Source: CADEED01 sp036677145 (GTDB lineage Bacteria; Pseudomonadota; Gammaproteobacteria; Steroidobacterales; Steroidobacteraceae). From it: a stretch of 64,000 nucleotides of DNA. Position 1 is the first letter of the stretch; every line of letters starts with the position of its first letter. The stretch is taken from assembly GCA_036677145.1 (NCBI GenBank), contig JAKFFF010000010.1, forward strand, positions 32,904-96,903. Reading direction: 5' to 3'. Shown here piece after piece: positions 9,298-17,160 of this stretch. The position numbers were made by a program, and so were the translations under genes. A model generated the notes under the pieces. That model saw only the letters and a program-made list of their open reading frames with translations, was not told the origin of the DNA and made no database searches.

Positions 9298-10239
9298 TCA
9301 GAGCAATGACTTCTCGAGAGTATCCAGCGTGCGCATCGCGGGCAGTACCTGCTGCACGCTCGCGTTTGGCTCACGTTTTTCCTTGATCGCCGCGAAGAAC
9401 TCGCGATCCTGCAGCTCGATGCCGTTCATCGAGACATCGACCTTCGACACGTCGATGGGATTGTTCTTGCCGTCGACGAGTTCGTCGTAACGCGCGATGT
9501 ACGTGCCGTTGTCGCAGATGTAACGGAAGAACGTGCCGAGCGGCCCATCGTTGTTGAACGACAGCGACAACGTGCAGATGGCGCCGGACGGCACTTTCAT
9601 CTGGATGCTCATGTCCATCGCGATCTTCAGATCGGGGTGCAAGGGACCTTGCACGGCGCGCGCGACGCTCGCGTTCTCGCCGGTCTGGTACTGAAACAGG
9701 TCGACGGTGTGGCAGGCGTGGTGCCAGAGCAGGTGATCGGTCCAGCTGCGCGGCTTGCCGAGCGCGTTCATGTTCGAGCGGCGGAAGAAGTAAGTCTGCA
9801 CGTCCATCTGCTGAATCTTGAGTTCGCCCGCGAGGATCTTCTTGTGGATCCATTGATGCGAGGGATTGAAGCGGCGCGTGTGGCCGCCCATGCAGATGCG
9901 GCCGGTGTCCTTTTGCACGCGAACGAGGTCTTCGGTTTCTTTCAGACTGTCGGCGATCGGAATCTCGATCTGCACGTGTTTGCCCGCGCGCATGCACTGG
10001 ATGCCTTGCTTCGCGTGCATCTGCGTCGGCGTCGCGAGGATCGCGGCCTCGACGCCGGGTTGTGCGAGGCACTCCGCGAGATCCGTGGACCAGTGCGGAA
10101 TGCCGTATTTCTTCGCGACTTCGGCGGTGGAGTCGGGGCTGCCGCCCGCGAGTGTCACGATCTCGATGCCGGGAATGTTCTTGACGGCCTCGATGTGTTT
10201 GACACCGAACGCTCCTTGTCCTGCGATGCAGATTTTCAC
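9298..10239 (-). CDS. ligC: 4-carboxy-2-hydroxymuconate-6-semialdehyde dehydrogenase (LigC)
   Basis: Oxidises the protocatechuate 4,5-ring-cleavage product, in its hemiacetal form, to 2-pyrone-4,6-dicarboxylate with NAD(P). The 313-residue protein is a Gfo/Idh/MocA dehydrogenase: dinucleotide motif GQGAFG at residues 7-12, EIPIADS around 95 in the usual catalytic-lysine region of the fold, then GGHTRRFNPSH and a C-terminal alpha/beta domain. It is the last gene of pobA-ligA-ligB-ligC on the minus strand, 25 nt after ligB. The context makes LigC far more likely than a sugar dehydrogenase of the same fold. Confidence 0.92.
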   Translation of the reverse strand: MKICIAGQGAFGVKHIEAVKNIPGIEIVTLAGGSPDSTAEVAKKYGIPHWSTDLAECLAQPGVEAAILATPTQMHAKQGIQCMRAGKHVQIEIPIADSLKETEDLVRVQKDTGRICMGGHTRRFNPSHQWIHKKILAGELKIQQMDVQTYFFRRSNMNALGKPRSWTDHLLWHHACHTVDLFQYQTGENASVARAVQGPLHPDLKIAMDMSIQMKVPSGAICTLSLSFNNDGPLGTFFRYICDNGTYIARYDELVDGKNNPIDVSKVDVSMNGIELQDREFFAAIKEKREPNASVQQVLPAMRTLDTLEKSLL

Positions 10240-10264
10240 TCGATGTTCCTTGGGATTGAATCGA

Positions 10265-11104
10265 TTATGTGGATTCCAGGCACAGCAGGCCCGACGCGGT
10301 GTTCGACGCGGGCACGTGATAGAAGCGGTACGCCTCGCGCACCTTGTCGCCGAGCGCGCCGCGCATCGCGAGCCACATCACCATCTCGATGCCCTCCGAA
10401 CCGGCCTGGCGCATGTACTCGGTGTGCGAGAGTTTCGTGAGCTTCTGCGGATCGTGAACCATGCCCTCGAGGAAGGCCTGGTCGAACTCCCGGTTCACGA
10501 GGCCCGCGCGCTCACCCTGCAACTGGTGCGACATGCCGCCGGTGCCGTAGACCACGACGCGCAGGTCTTCCGGAAAATCCTCGACGGCGCGGCGGATCGC
10601 CTGGCCGAGCTTGAAGCAGCGCACACCGGTCGGCGGCGGATACTGGATCACGTTCACGCACAGCGGAATGACGCCGAACGGCCACTTGTCGACCTGGCCG
10701 CAAGTCACCGACAGCGGCACGGTGAGTCCATGATCGACCGGCATCTCGTTCGCGATCGTCATGTCGAACTCGTCGAGGATCAGGTTCTCGACCAGGTGCC
10801 AGGCGAGTTTCGGATGCCCGTAAACCTTCGGCACCGGGCGTGGGCCGAAGCCTTCGTCGGCCACCGGGAACTCCGCGGCGGTGCCTAACAAGAACGTCGG
10901 GATCATCTCGAGCGACAACGCATTGGCGTGGTCGTTGTAGATGAGAATGGCGACGTCGGGCTTGAGTTTCGCGAGCCACTCACGCGCCGGAACTGTGCCG
11001 TCGAAGTAGGGCTTCCAGTACGGATTGCCGGCGGTGCCCTTGTCGAGCGCCGCGCCGATCGCCGGCACGTGCGAGCACGCGATGCCTCCAACGATGCGGG
11101 CCAT
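10265..11104 (-). CDS. ligB: Protocatechuate 4,5-dioxygenase, beta (catalytic) subunit
   Basis: Type II extradiol dioxygenase subunit that holds Fe(II) and opens protocatechuate between C4 and C5. The 279 residues carry the iron ligands expected from the SYK-6 enzyme: His12 (ACSHVPAIG), His59 (NDHAN) and a Glu near 240 (GSEGIEM). The ATG follows the TAG of ligA with no gap, and a GGAGGAG Shine-Dalgarno lies within the end of ligA, so the two subunits are made together. LigC follows after 25 nt. Confidence 0.95.
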   Translation of the reverse strand: MARIVGGIACSHVPAIGAALDKGTAGNPYWKPYFDGTVPAREWLAKLKPDVAILIYNDHANALSLEMIPTFLLGTAAEFPVADEGFGPRPVPKVYGHPKLAWHLVENLILDEFDMTIANEMPVDHGLTVPLSVTCGQVDKWPFGVIPLCVNVIQYPPPTGVRCFKLGQAIRRAVEDFPEDLRVVVYGTGGMSHQLQGERAGLVNREFDQAFLEGMVHDPQKLTKLSHTEYMRQAGSEGIEMVMWLAMRGALGDKVREAYRFYHVPASNTASGLLCLEST

Positions 11105-11491
11105 CTACTTCTCCTCCTTGTACAAATTGCCTTCGGGCGTGCGCCCGCCGGCCAGCATCATCTTCGCGTAGTCCTCCTTCGGCATGCTGCACATCATGCC
11201 GGCCACATCCTGGAAGGTCAGACCGTCGCAGAACGCGATCTTGATGGTGTAGTAGATGTTGCCGCCGACCTTGAGCATGCCTAACCAGTCACGCTTGAGC
11301 ACCGCCTGCTTCTGCTCGGGCGTGAGCGGGAAGCGATCGAGGTACTCGGCTTCATTGGCCTTGAACGCCACGCGGTTCTCGGGTTTGTTGAGGGACATGC
11401 AGAACATGTTGAGGTGGTAACCCACGCGGCCGCGTTCGGCATCGTAAACGTAGGTTCCGGGAATGTTTTCGTAGTCGCGCGGTGCGGACAT
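11105..11491 (-). CDS. ligA: Protocatechuate 4,5-dioxygenase, alpha subunit
   Basis: The small helical subunit (128 residues) that caps the active site of LigB. Conserved features are IPGTYVYDAERGR near the N-terminus, LNMFCMSL, and a DWLGMLKVGGNIYY segment in the middle. It is first of the ligABC trio and follows pobA on the same strand after a 98-bp gap, which may hold a separate promoter. The stop abuts the ligB start. Confidence 0.95.
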   Translation of the reverse strand: MSAPRDYENIPGTYVYDAERGRVGYHLNMFCMSLNKPENRVAFKANEAEYLDRFPLTPEQKQAVLKRDWLGMLKVGGNIYYTIKIAFCDGLTFQDVAGMMCSMPKEDYAKMMLAGGRTPEGNLYKEEK

Positions 11492-11589
11492 CGTGTGTTC
11501 TCGCAGATAAAAGGGTTCGATGCAGTGTGCGCGAAATCAGCGCCGGTGCGCTCGATGGTGGCCGAAGATTATTCGATTGCGAGTGCAAT

Positions 11590-12786
11590 TCAAGAGTCGA
11601 GCGGCAGTCCTACGTAGTTCTCGGCGAAGACGGTTTTCGCGGCCCGGGAATGACGCAGGTATTCGAGCTCCGCGATCTGCATCTGCCGGTCGAAACCATC
11701 CATGTGCGGAAATCGATGCGTGAGCTGTGTCAGCCACCATGAGAATCGTTCCGCTTTCCAGACTCGGCCGAGTGCTCGCGCGGAGTAGTTGTCGATGGCT
11801 TGCGTGGTGCCCGTGGAATAGTGGGCTGCCAGCGCCTGCGCGAGCACGATGACGTCGGTGACGGCAAGATTCAGACCTTTCGCGCCGGTGGGCGGAACGA
11901 TGTGAGCCGCGTCGCCCGCGAGGAACAACCGGCCATGACGCATTGGCGCGCAGACAAAACTGCGCAGTGGCGCGATCGATTTTTCGAAGGAAGGTCCGCG
12001 CGTGATATGCGGCGCGAACGCCGTGCCGATGCGCACGGCGAGTTCGTCCCAGATCGCCTCGTCGCTCCAATCCTCGATCCGGTCGTCGAGCGAACACTGG
12101 ATGTAGTAGCGGCTGCGGGTCGAGGAACGCATGGAAGCGAGCGCGAAACCGTTCTCGTGATTCGCGTAAACGAGTTCGTGATTGCAGGGCGGGACCTCGG
12201 CGAGGATGCCGAGCCAGCCGAAAGGGTAGGTGCGCTCGTAGATGCGCAGCGCGTCAGCCGGGATGCTGGCGCGGGCGACTCCGTGAAATCCGTCGCATCC
12301 GGCGACGAAGTCGCAATCCACCTGGTGTTCGCGCTCGTCCTTTCGCCAGGTGATGCGCGGACGATCGCCGTCGAGACCTTGCAGCTTGACGTCACGCGCC
12401 TCGTAGACGATCCGGATGCCGCGTTCGTCGGCGGCGCTGTCGAGATCCTTCATGACCTCCGACTGGCCGTAGACGGTGACGGCCGCGCCGTCGAGATACT
12501 CCGCGAAATCGATGTGAAATGGATCGTCGTTGATGGTCAGCGTGGTTCCGGCATGCACCAGGCCTTCGCGATCGACGCGTTCCCCGATGCCGAGTTCGCG
12601 CATGAGTTGAACGGTCGCGCGTTCGAGAACGCCGGCACGCACGCGCCCTTGAACGTATTCGCGGCTGCGCGCCTCCAGCACGAGGACATCGATGCCGGAA
12701 CGATGGAGCAGGTGCGCCAGGAACAGTCCCGCGGGCCCCGCGCCGATGATTCCAATCTGAGTTCGCGGTGTTCCTGCCATGCCCAT
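11590..12786 (-). CDS. pobA: 4-hydroxybenzoate 3-monooxygenase
   Basis: FAD- and NAD(P)H-dependent hydroxylase converting 4-hydroxybenzoate to protocatechuate, the substrate of LigAB encoded just downstream. The 398 residues show the FAD-binding GAGPAGL near residue 15, the PobA-typical GRVRAGVLE around 47-55, the DG motif (AGCDGFHG) and GDAAHIVPPTGAKGLNLA, which contacts FAD and substrate. Start may be ATG 12786 or 12780; neither has a convincing Shine-Dalgarno. It is divergent from the CoA ligase, and the intervening 94 bp contain one of the two MarR-type operators, so 4-hydroxybenzoate use may be co-regulated with hydroxycinnamate use. Confidence 0.93.
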   Translation of the reverse strand: MGMAGTPRTQIGIIGAGPAGLFLAHLLHRSGIDVLVLEARSREYVQGRVRAGVLERATVQLMRELGIGERVDREGLVHAGTTLTINDDPFHIDFAEYLDGAAVTVYGQSEVMKDLDSAADERGIRIVYEARDVKLQGLDGDRPRITWRKDEREHQVDCDFVAGCDGFHGVARASIPADALRIYERTYPFGWLGILAEVPPCNHELVYANHENGFALASMRSSTRSRYYIQCSLDDRIEDWSDEAIWDELAVRIGTAFAPHITRGPSFEKSIAPLRSFVCAPMRHGRLFLAGDAAHIVPPTGAKGLNLAVTDVIVLAQALAAHYSTGTTQAIDNYSARALGRVWKAERFSWWLTQLTHRFPHMDGFDRQMQIAELEYLRHSRAAKTVFAENYVGLPLDS

Positions 12787-12841
12787 TCACGCATCGGTGC
12801 GTGCCTTGCGAGTAGTGGTCGTTCGTTGCAGAATCGAAATA

Positions 12842-12856
12842 GTAAGTAGTACATAC
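12842..12856. promoter_or_regulatory. MarR-type operator, copy 1 (pobA / CoA-ligase divergent region)
   Basis: GTAAGTAGTACATAC is a near-perfect inverted repeat (7+1+7, one mismatch). With its flanks (AATAGTA before and AAAC after) it matches the second copy at 17122-17136. It sits 25 nt upstream of the CoA-ligase ATG and 56 nt upstream of pobA. Two such sites around one MarR gene strongly suggest a shared operator. Confidence 0.75.
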
Positions 12857-12880
12857 AAACAACTCAAGCCGGGATGCGCA

Positions 12881-14443
12881 ATGCCGTCGCCCGGCTTCCC
12901 GGAGCAACCGTCCTTGCTTTACGAGTCGGTCGCGTATTTCGCGAGGGCGCGCCGCGACGCGCTTGCCTGCATCGACCTGTCGACCGGCGAACGCCTCGAC
13001 TATGGAGCCCTGGAGCAGCGTGCCGCGCGAATCGCCGCGGTCATTGCCAACGTCTGTGTTCCCCGGGTCACGCGCGGGCTGCGCGTCGCGGTTCTGTCGC
13101 GCAACTCCGTGGACTTCCTGTGTCTCACCGTGGCGTGCCGGGCGTTGGGCGCGACCTTCGTGCCATTCAACTGGCGATTGACCACCGCTGAACTCGTAAC
13201 GCTCACCGAACTCGCCGAGCCGCAGGTCGTATTCTTCCAGGAGGAGTTTGCCGCCAGCGTCGCCGATCTCATGCGGGCGGCGCCCCGCGCAACTTTCCTG
13301 GGACTGGGTGAACACGGTGAACTGGAGCGCGAGATCGCGCGCCCGCTGCATCGCCTGCCCGAGTTGCACGGAGCGGCGCCGGACGATGTCGTGACGCTGC
13401 TGTTCACGTCGGGCACCACCGGCCGGCCCAAGGCCGTCATGGTCACGGAGCGGAATGCGACGGCGACCGCGCGAAACTTCGCGCTGTCCGTCGACGTGAG
13501 CGGCGAAACCGTGTTCCTGTCGCACATGCCGATGTTCCACGTGGCGGGGCTGTTCACCGTCGCGACCACGGTGTTGCAGGCCGGGGGCACTCTGGTGATC
13601 TCGCCGCAGTTCTCGGTCGAGGAAACGCTCGCGGCAATCGGTGATGAGTCACTCGGCGTCAGTCACTGCTTCTGTGTGCCGCAAATGACGGACCGGCTGC
13701 GGAGTGCGCCGTCATTCGACCCGGCGCCGTTCCGGCGACTGAAGGTGTTGCAGACCGGCGGCGCGCCACACGCGCGCGCTTCGGTACTTGCCTGGATTGA
13801 AGCCGGAGTGCGTTGTGCCGATGGCTACGGCATGACGGAGGCCGGGACGGTGCTCGGAATGCCACCGCGCGATCTGGAACTGCTGTTGCGCAAGGCCGGC
13901 GCCGCCGGCGTGCCCGCGGCTTCGATCGAGATCCGGCTGCGTGATCCCGAGGGTCGCGACGTTGCGGCCGGTGAAATAGGTGAGTTGTGCCTGCGCGGGC
14001 CGTCGGTCACGCCTGGCTACTGGCGCGACGCCGGCGCGACGGCGCAGGCATTCGTCGACGGCTGGTTTCGCACGGGCGACGCGGCGCGACTCGACGAAGA
14101 CGGATTCTTCACGCTCGTGGACCGCTTCAAGGACATGTACATCTCCGGCGGTGAGAACGTTTTCCCGGCGGAAGTCGAGGCGGTGTTGCGATACAACCCC
14201 GGCATCATCGACGCGGCAGTGATCGGAGTGCCGGATCCGCGCTGGGGCGAATCCGGCGCCGCCTTCCTCGTCATGGCGCCCGGAAAGACGTTGACGGACG
14301 ATGAAATCGTCCAGTTCTGCAGGACGCGTCTCGCGGGCTACAAACTACCGAAGCAGTTGCACCGCGTGAACGAACTGCCGCGCACGGCGTCGGGAAAAAT
14401 CCGCAAGGACTTGTTGCGCGCCCGCGGCGGGACCGGCAACTAA
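12881..14443 (+). CDS. Aryl/acyl-CoA synthetase (candidate hydroxycinnamate-CoA ligase)
   Basis: A 520-residue adenylate-forming ligase that activates a carboxylic acid with ATP and CoA. Seen: phosphate loop TSGTTGRPK (176-184), GYGMTEAG, GWFRTGDAA, the hinge region DRFKDMYISGGENVFP and the catalytic Lys506 (TASGKIRK). ATG 12881 is chosen because it lies just beyond the operator at 12842-12856; a start at 12779 would place the operator inside the gene. Divergent pobA, the convergent hydratase/dehydrogenase and a MarR regulator point to ferulate, coumarate or a related aromatic acid, with a FerA-like role. A fatty acid is the alternative. Confidence 0.8.
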   Translation: MPSPGFPEQPSLLYESVAYFARARRDALACIDLSTGERLDYGALEQRAARIAAVIANVCVPRVTRGLRVAVLSRNSVDFLCLTVACRALGATFVPFNWRLTTAELVTLTELAEPQVVFFQEEFAASVADLMRAAPRATFLGLGEHGELEREIARPLHRLPELHGAAPDDVVTLLFTSGTTGRPKAVMVTERNATATARNFALSVDVSGETVFLSHMPMFHVAGLFTVATTVLQAGGTLVISPQFSVEETLAAIGDESLGVSHCFCVPQMTDRLRSAPSFDPAPFRRLKVLQTGGAPHARASVLAWIEAGVRCADGYGMTEAGTVLGMPPRDLELLLRKAGAAGVPAASIEIRLRDPEGRDVAAGEIGELCLRGPSVTPGYWRDAGATAQAFVDGWFRTGDAARLDEDGFFTLVDRFKDMYISGGENVFPAEVEAVLRYNPGIIDAAVIGVPDPRWGESGAAFLVMAPGKTLTDDEIVQFCRTRLAGYKLPKQLHRVNELPRTASGKIRKDLLRARGGTGN

Positions 14444-16554
14444 CTACGCCGCCCGCGATCCCAGTCGGCGAACGTACGGCCCGACTCCGCAAGCTCGCGC
14501 AGCAGTTTCGAGACGCGCCAATAGTCGCCGCCACCGGTGGATTGCAGATCCCCGATCTGCTTCACCACGCGATCCAGGCCGAGCGAATCGGCATGAAACA
14601 TCGGGCCGCCGCGCCAGCGCGGGAATCCATATCCCGAGGTCCAGACGACGTCGATGTCGCTGGCGCGAAAGGCGATCTCTTCTTCGAGAATCTGCGCGCC
14701 GACGTTGACCAGCGACAACACGCAGCGCCGCTCGATCTCGTCATCGGAGACCTCGCGCGGCTCGACCTGGTGACGCTTGGCGAGTTCGCGCACCAGGGTT
14801 GCAAGTTCCGGATCGGGATGGGGAGTGCGGTCGCCCGCGACATAGCGATAAATTCCCTGGGCGGTTTTCTGGCCGAGCCGGCCCAGCGAAGTAAGAGTGT
14901 CGGAAACGACGTGGTACGGCGCGGCCCGCTTCTCGCGTCGCGCGAGTTCATTGCGAACGCGTGTGCCGACGTCGATGCCCGCCATGTCGTTGACCCTGTT
15001 GGGTCCCATCGCGAAGCCGAATTTCTCCATCACGGCATCGATGCGCTCCGGCGCGACGCCTTGCAGCAGCATGAGTTCTGCTTCCCGGAAGTAGCCGTCG
15101 AGCATCATGCGGTTGCCGATGAATCCGAAACCGTCACCGGCGACGACACCGATCTTGCGCAGTTTCTTCGCGAGCGCGAGCGCTTCGAACAGAGTCTTGT
15201 CGGAGGTGTGCGCGCCGCGCACGATCTCGAGCAGACGCATGATGTTCGCGGGACTGAAGAAATGCAGTCCGACCACGCGTTCCGGATGGCGCAACCCGGC
15301 GGCGAGCTCCGTCAGCGACAGACTCGAGGTATTCGATGCCAGCAGCGCATCCGGAGCGAGGAGGGCGTCGAGCCTTTGCAGGACCGTGCGCTTCAGATCG
15401 AAATCCTCGAACACGGCTTCGATGACGAGATCCGCGTCGCGCGCCGTTTCGAAATCCAGGGTTCCCTGGATCAGCGAGAGCCGCTTCGCAAGCGTGGCCG
15501 CGTCGATGCGGCCGCGTTTCATCGAGGCTTCGTAGTTGGTTCGTATCGTGCCAATTCCGCGATCGAGCGCGGCGGCATCACGTTCGATGAGCGCGGTGGG
15601 AATCCCGGCGTCCGCCAGCGCCATGGCGATGCCACTGCCCATGGTGCCCGCGCCGATCACGGCCGCGCGTGATGGCTCGCGCGGACGTCCGGCGGGTTCG
15701 CGGCCCGGAATGCGTCCGCACTCACGCTCCGCGAAGAAGACGTGACGCAGGGCGAGTGACTCGGGTGTCAGCAGCGATGCGGCCGACAGCTCCGCTTCGA
15801 GACGCAGGCCGGCATCGAAGTCCGGGTTGGTCGCGGCCCGAACGCTGGCGATGATCGAATTCTGTGTCGTGCGTCCCGCCAGCGCGCGCGCGTTGCGATC
15901 GAGGATTGCCGTGATCGTGGAATCATCGAGTGCCGCCGGCACGGGCCGCAGCCGCGCGGGTTGCGGGTGCGCGTTCGCCGCGATGAGGCGGCGAGCGATT
16001 TCCAGGCCATTCGACAGCGCATCGCCGTCGAATACTTCGTCGATGAGCCCGAGCTCCAGCGCGCGCTGCGCGGTGATCGGCGCGCCCTGGATGAGTAGTT
16101 CGAGCGTGTTCGCGGCGCCGATCAGGCGAGGCAGACGTTGAGTTCCGCCGGCGCCCGGCAGGATACCCAGCGTGATCTCCGGCATGCCCATGCGCGCATC
16201 GCGCGATGCACAGCGGTAGTGGCAAGCCATCGCGATTTCGAGTCCACCGCCGAGCGCGGTGCCGTGCAGCGCGGCGATCACCGGAATCTTGCAGTTCTCC
16301 AGGGCGCTCAACACCAGGGAGTAGGCAGGCGGGCGGATCTCGGAGCCGAGTTCGGCAAGATCGGCTCCGGACAGGAATGTCCGGCCGGCACAGGCGACGA
16401 CCAGCGCTCGTACGGAGGGATCGGCCTCAGCCTGCTGCACCGCGGCAATCAACCCCGCGCGTACGCTCGCGTCGATGGCATTGACCGGGGGACGATCGAC
16501 CACCGCGGCGGCGACATCGCCGTGCCGCTCGAATTTGACACTCATTTGATGCAT
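14440..16554 (-). CDS. Fused enoyl-CoA hydratase / 3-hydroxyacyl-CoA dehydrogenase (FadB/FadJ-like)
   Basis: A 704-residue bifunctional beta-oxidation protein. The N-terminal crotonase domain (about 1-190) has the oxyanion segments TFLSGADLAEL and ALGGGLEIAMACH plus PEITLGILPGAGGTQRL with its catalytic Glu. The NAD-binding domain begins at VIGAGTMGSGIA (about 293) with NTSSLSL and HFFSPANIMRLLEIV downstream; C-terminal 3HCDH repeats follow. It overlaps the end of the CoA ligase by 4 nt in convergent orientation and lies beside the marR gene. With the ligase it could hydrate and oxidise hydroxycinnamoyl-CoA, a beta-oxidative route rather than retro-aldol. A thiolase is not in the window. ATG 16545 is an alternative start. 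Confidence 0.85.
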   Translation of the reverse strand: MHQMSVKFERHGDVAAAVVDRPPVNAIDASVRAGLIAAVQQAEADPSVRALVVACAGRTFLSGADLAELGSEIRPPAYSLVLSALENCKIPVIAALHGTALGGGLEIAMACHYRCASRDARMGMPEITLGILPGAGGTQRLPRLIGAANTLELLIQGAPITAQRALELGLIDEVFDGDALSNGLEIARRLIAANAHPQPARLRPVPAALDDSTITAILDRNARALAGRTTQNSIIASVRAATNPDFDAGLRLEAELSAASLLTPESLALRHVFFAERECGRIPGREPAGRPREPSRAAVIGAGTMGSGIAMALADAGIPTALIERDAAALDRGIGTIRTNYEASMKRGRIDAATLAKRLSLIQGTLDFETARDADLVIEAVFEDFDLKRTVLQRLDALLAPDALLASNTSSLSLTELAAGLRHPERVVGLHFFSPANIMRLLEIVRGAHTSDKTLFEALALAKKLRKIGVVAGDGFGFIGNRMMLDGYFREAELMLLQGVAPERIDAVMEKFGFAMGPNRVNDMAGIDVGTRVRNELARREKRAAPYHVVSDTLTSLGRLGQKTAQGIYRYVAGDRTPHPDPELATLVRELAKRHQVEPREVSDDEIERRCVLSLVNVGAQILEEEIAFRASDIDVVWTSGYGFPRWRGGPMFHADSLGLDRVVKQIGDLQSTGGGDYWRVSKLLRELAESGRTFADWDRGRRS

Positions 16555-16568
16555 CTTCCGTCGGAAAC

Positions 16569-17054
16569 TCAGCCCAGGGACTGGATCTTTTTCAATACTT
16601 CGATGAACGCGGCTAGTTCGGCGGGTTTCAACAACGCCTTGAACCGATTCTCATGTTGGGCGATGCGCGTCTTCACCTTGCGCAACTTCTGCAGGCCCGC
16701 GGGCGTCAGGTACAACTCCTGCTTGCGGCGGTCGACAGTGGAGCGCTTGCGGATGACCAGGCCCCGATCGTCGAGCCGGTCGGTGACCGCCATCATCGTT
16801 GCGCGATCCATGCCGAGCGCGGTGGCGACCGAGACCTGCGAAACGCCGGGATTCGCCTGGATGAGCCACAGCGTCGCGGTCTGCTTCTGGGTGAGGTCGA
16901 ATCCGGTCACCGTGGCCATGTAGTCGCGGTGCATGGCGCCCTGCGCGCGCCGCATCTGGTAGCCGAGCAGTCCATCGAGCTCCTGGAACATCAGCTCGGG
17001 CCCCTGTAGTAGTTCGGTGGACTCAATCTTTTTCGCGGTGGCGATGCGCGGCAT
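16569..17054 (-). CDS. MarR family transcriptional regulator
   Basis: A 161-residue winged-helix regulator with the family layout: N-terminal dimer helix (LLGYQMRRAQGAMHRDYM), helix-turn-helix (VSQVSVATALGMDRATMMAVTDRL) and wing (GLVIRKRSTVDRRKQELYLT). MarR proteins in hydroxycinnamate clusters (CouR, FerC) are released from DNA by the aryl-CoA thioester. Here two matching 15-bp inverted repeats sit upstream of the divergent TonB receptor and of the CoA ligase/pobA pair, which makes this protein the likely local repressor. It precedes the hydratase/dehydrogenase gene by 14 nt on the same strand and is probably co-transcribed with it. Confidence 0.9.
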   Translation of the reverse strand: MPRIATAKKIESTELLQGPELMFQELDGLLGYQMRRAQGAMHRDYMATVTGFDLTQKQTATLWLIQANPGVSQVSVATALGMDRATMMAVTDRLDDRGLVIRKRSTVDRRKQELYLTPAGLQKLRKVKTRIAQHENRFKALLKPAELAAFIEVLKKIQSLG

Positions 17055-17095
17055 CAGACTTCCGGGAGTCAGAACAGGGGCGCGAATTTACTCCC

Positions 17096-17125
17096 TTGCA
17101 ATGTGCCTAGCAACGCTAATAGTAT
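17096..17125 (+). promoter_or_regulatory. Candidate promoter for TonB receptor overlapped by the MarR operator
   Basis: TTGCAA (17096-17101) and TAGTAT (17120-17125) are spaced by 18 nt and resemble -35 and -10 hexamers. The -10 overlaps the start of the operator at 17122, so a bound MarR protein would block it. Read by eye only. Confidence 0.4.
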
Positions 17126-17136
17126 GTACTACATAC
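17122..17136. promoter_or_regulatory. MarR-type operator, copy 2 (marR / TonB receptor divergent region)
   Basis: GTATGTACTACATAC is a perfect 7+1+7 inverted repeat. Its flanks (AATA before, AAAC after) match copy 1 at 12842-12856. It lies between the divergent starts of the MarR gene (17054) and the TonB receptor (17161), as expected for autoregulation plus control of the receptor. Confidence 0.8.
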
Positions 17137-17160
17137 AAACATTCCGATTAGGGGAGAGTT

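Noticed and set aside
13000..13590. Open frames antisense to the CoA ligase
   Set aside because: No domain, no ribosome site, opposite to a gene with complete adenylate-forming motifs.
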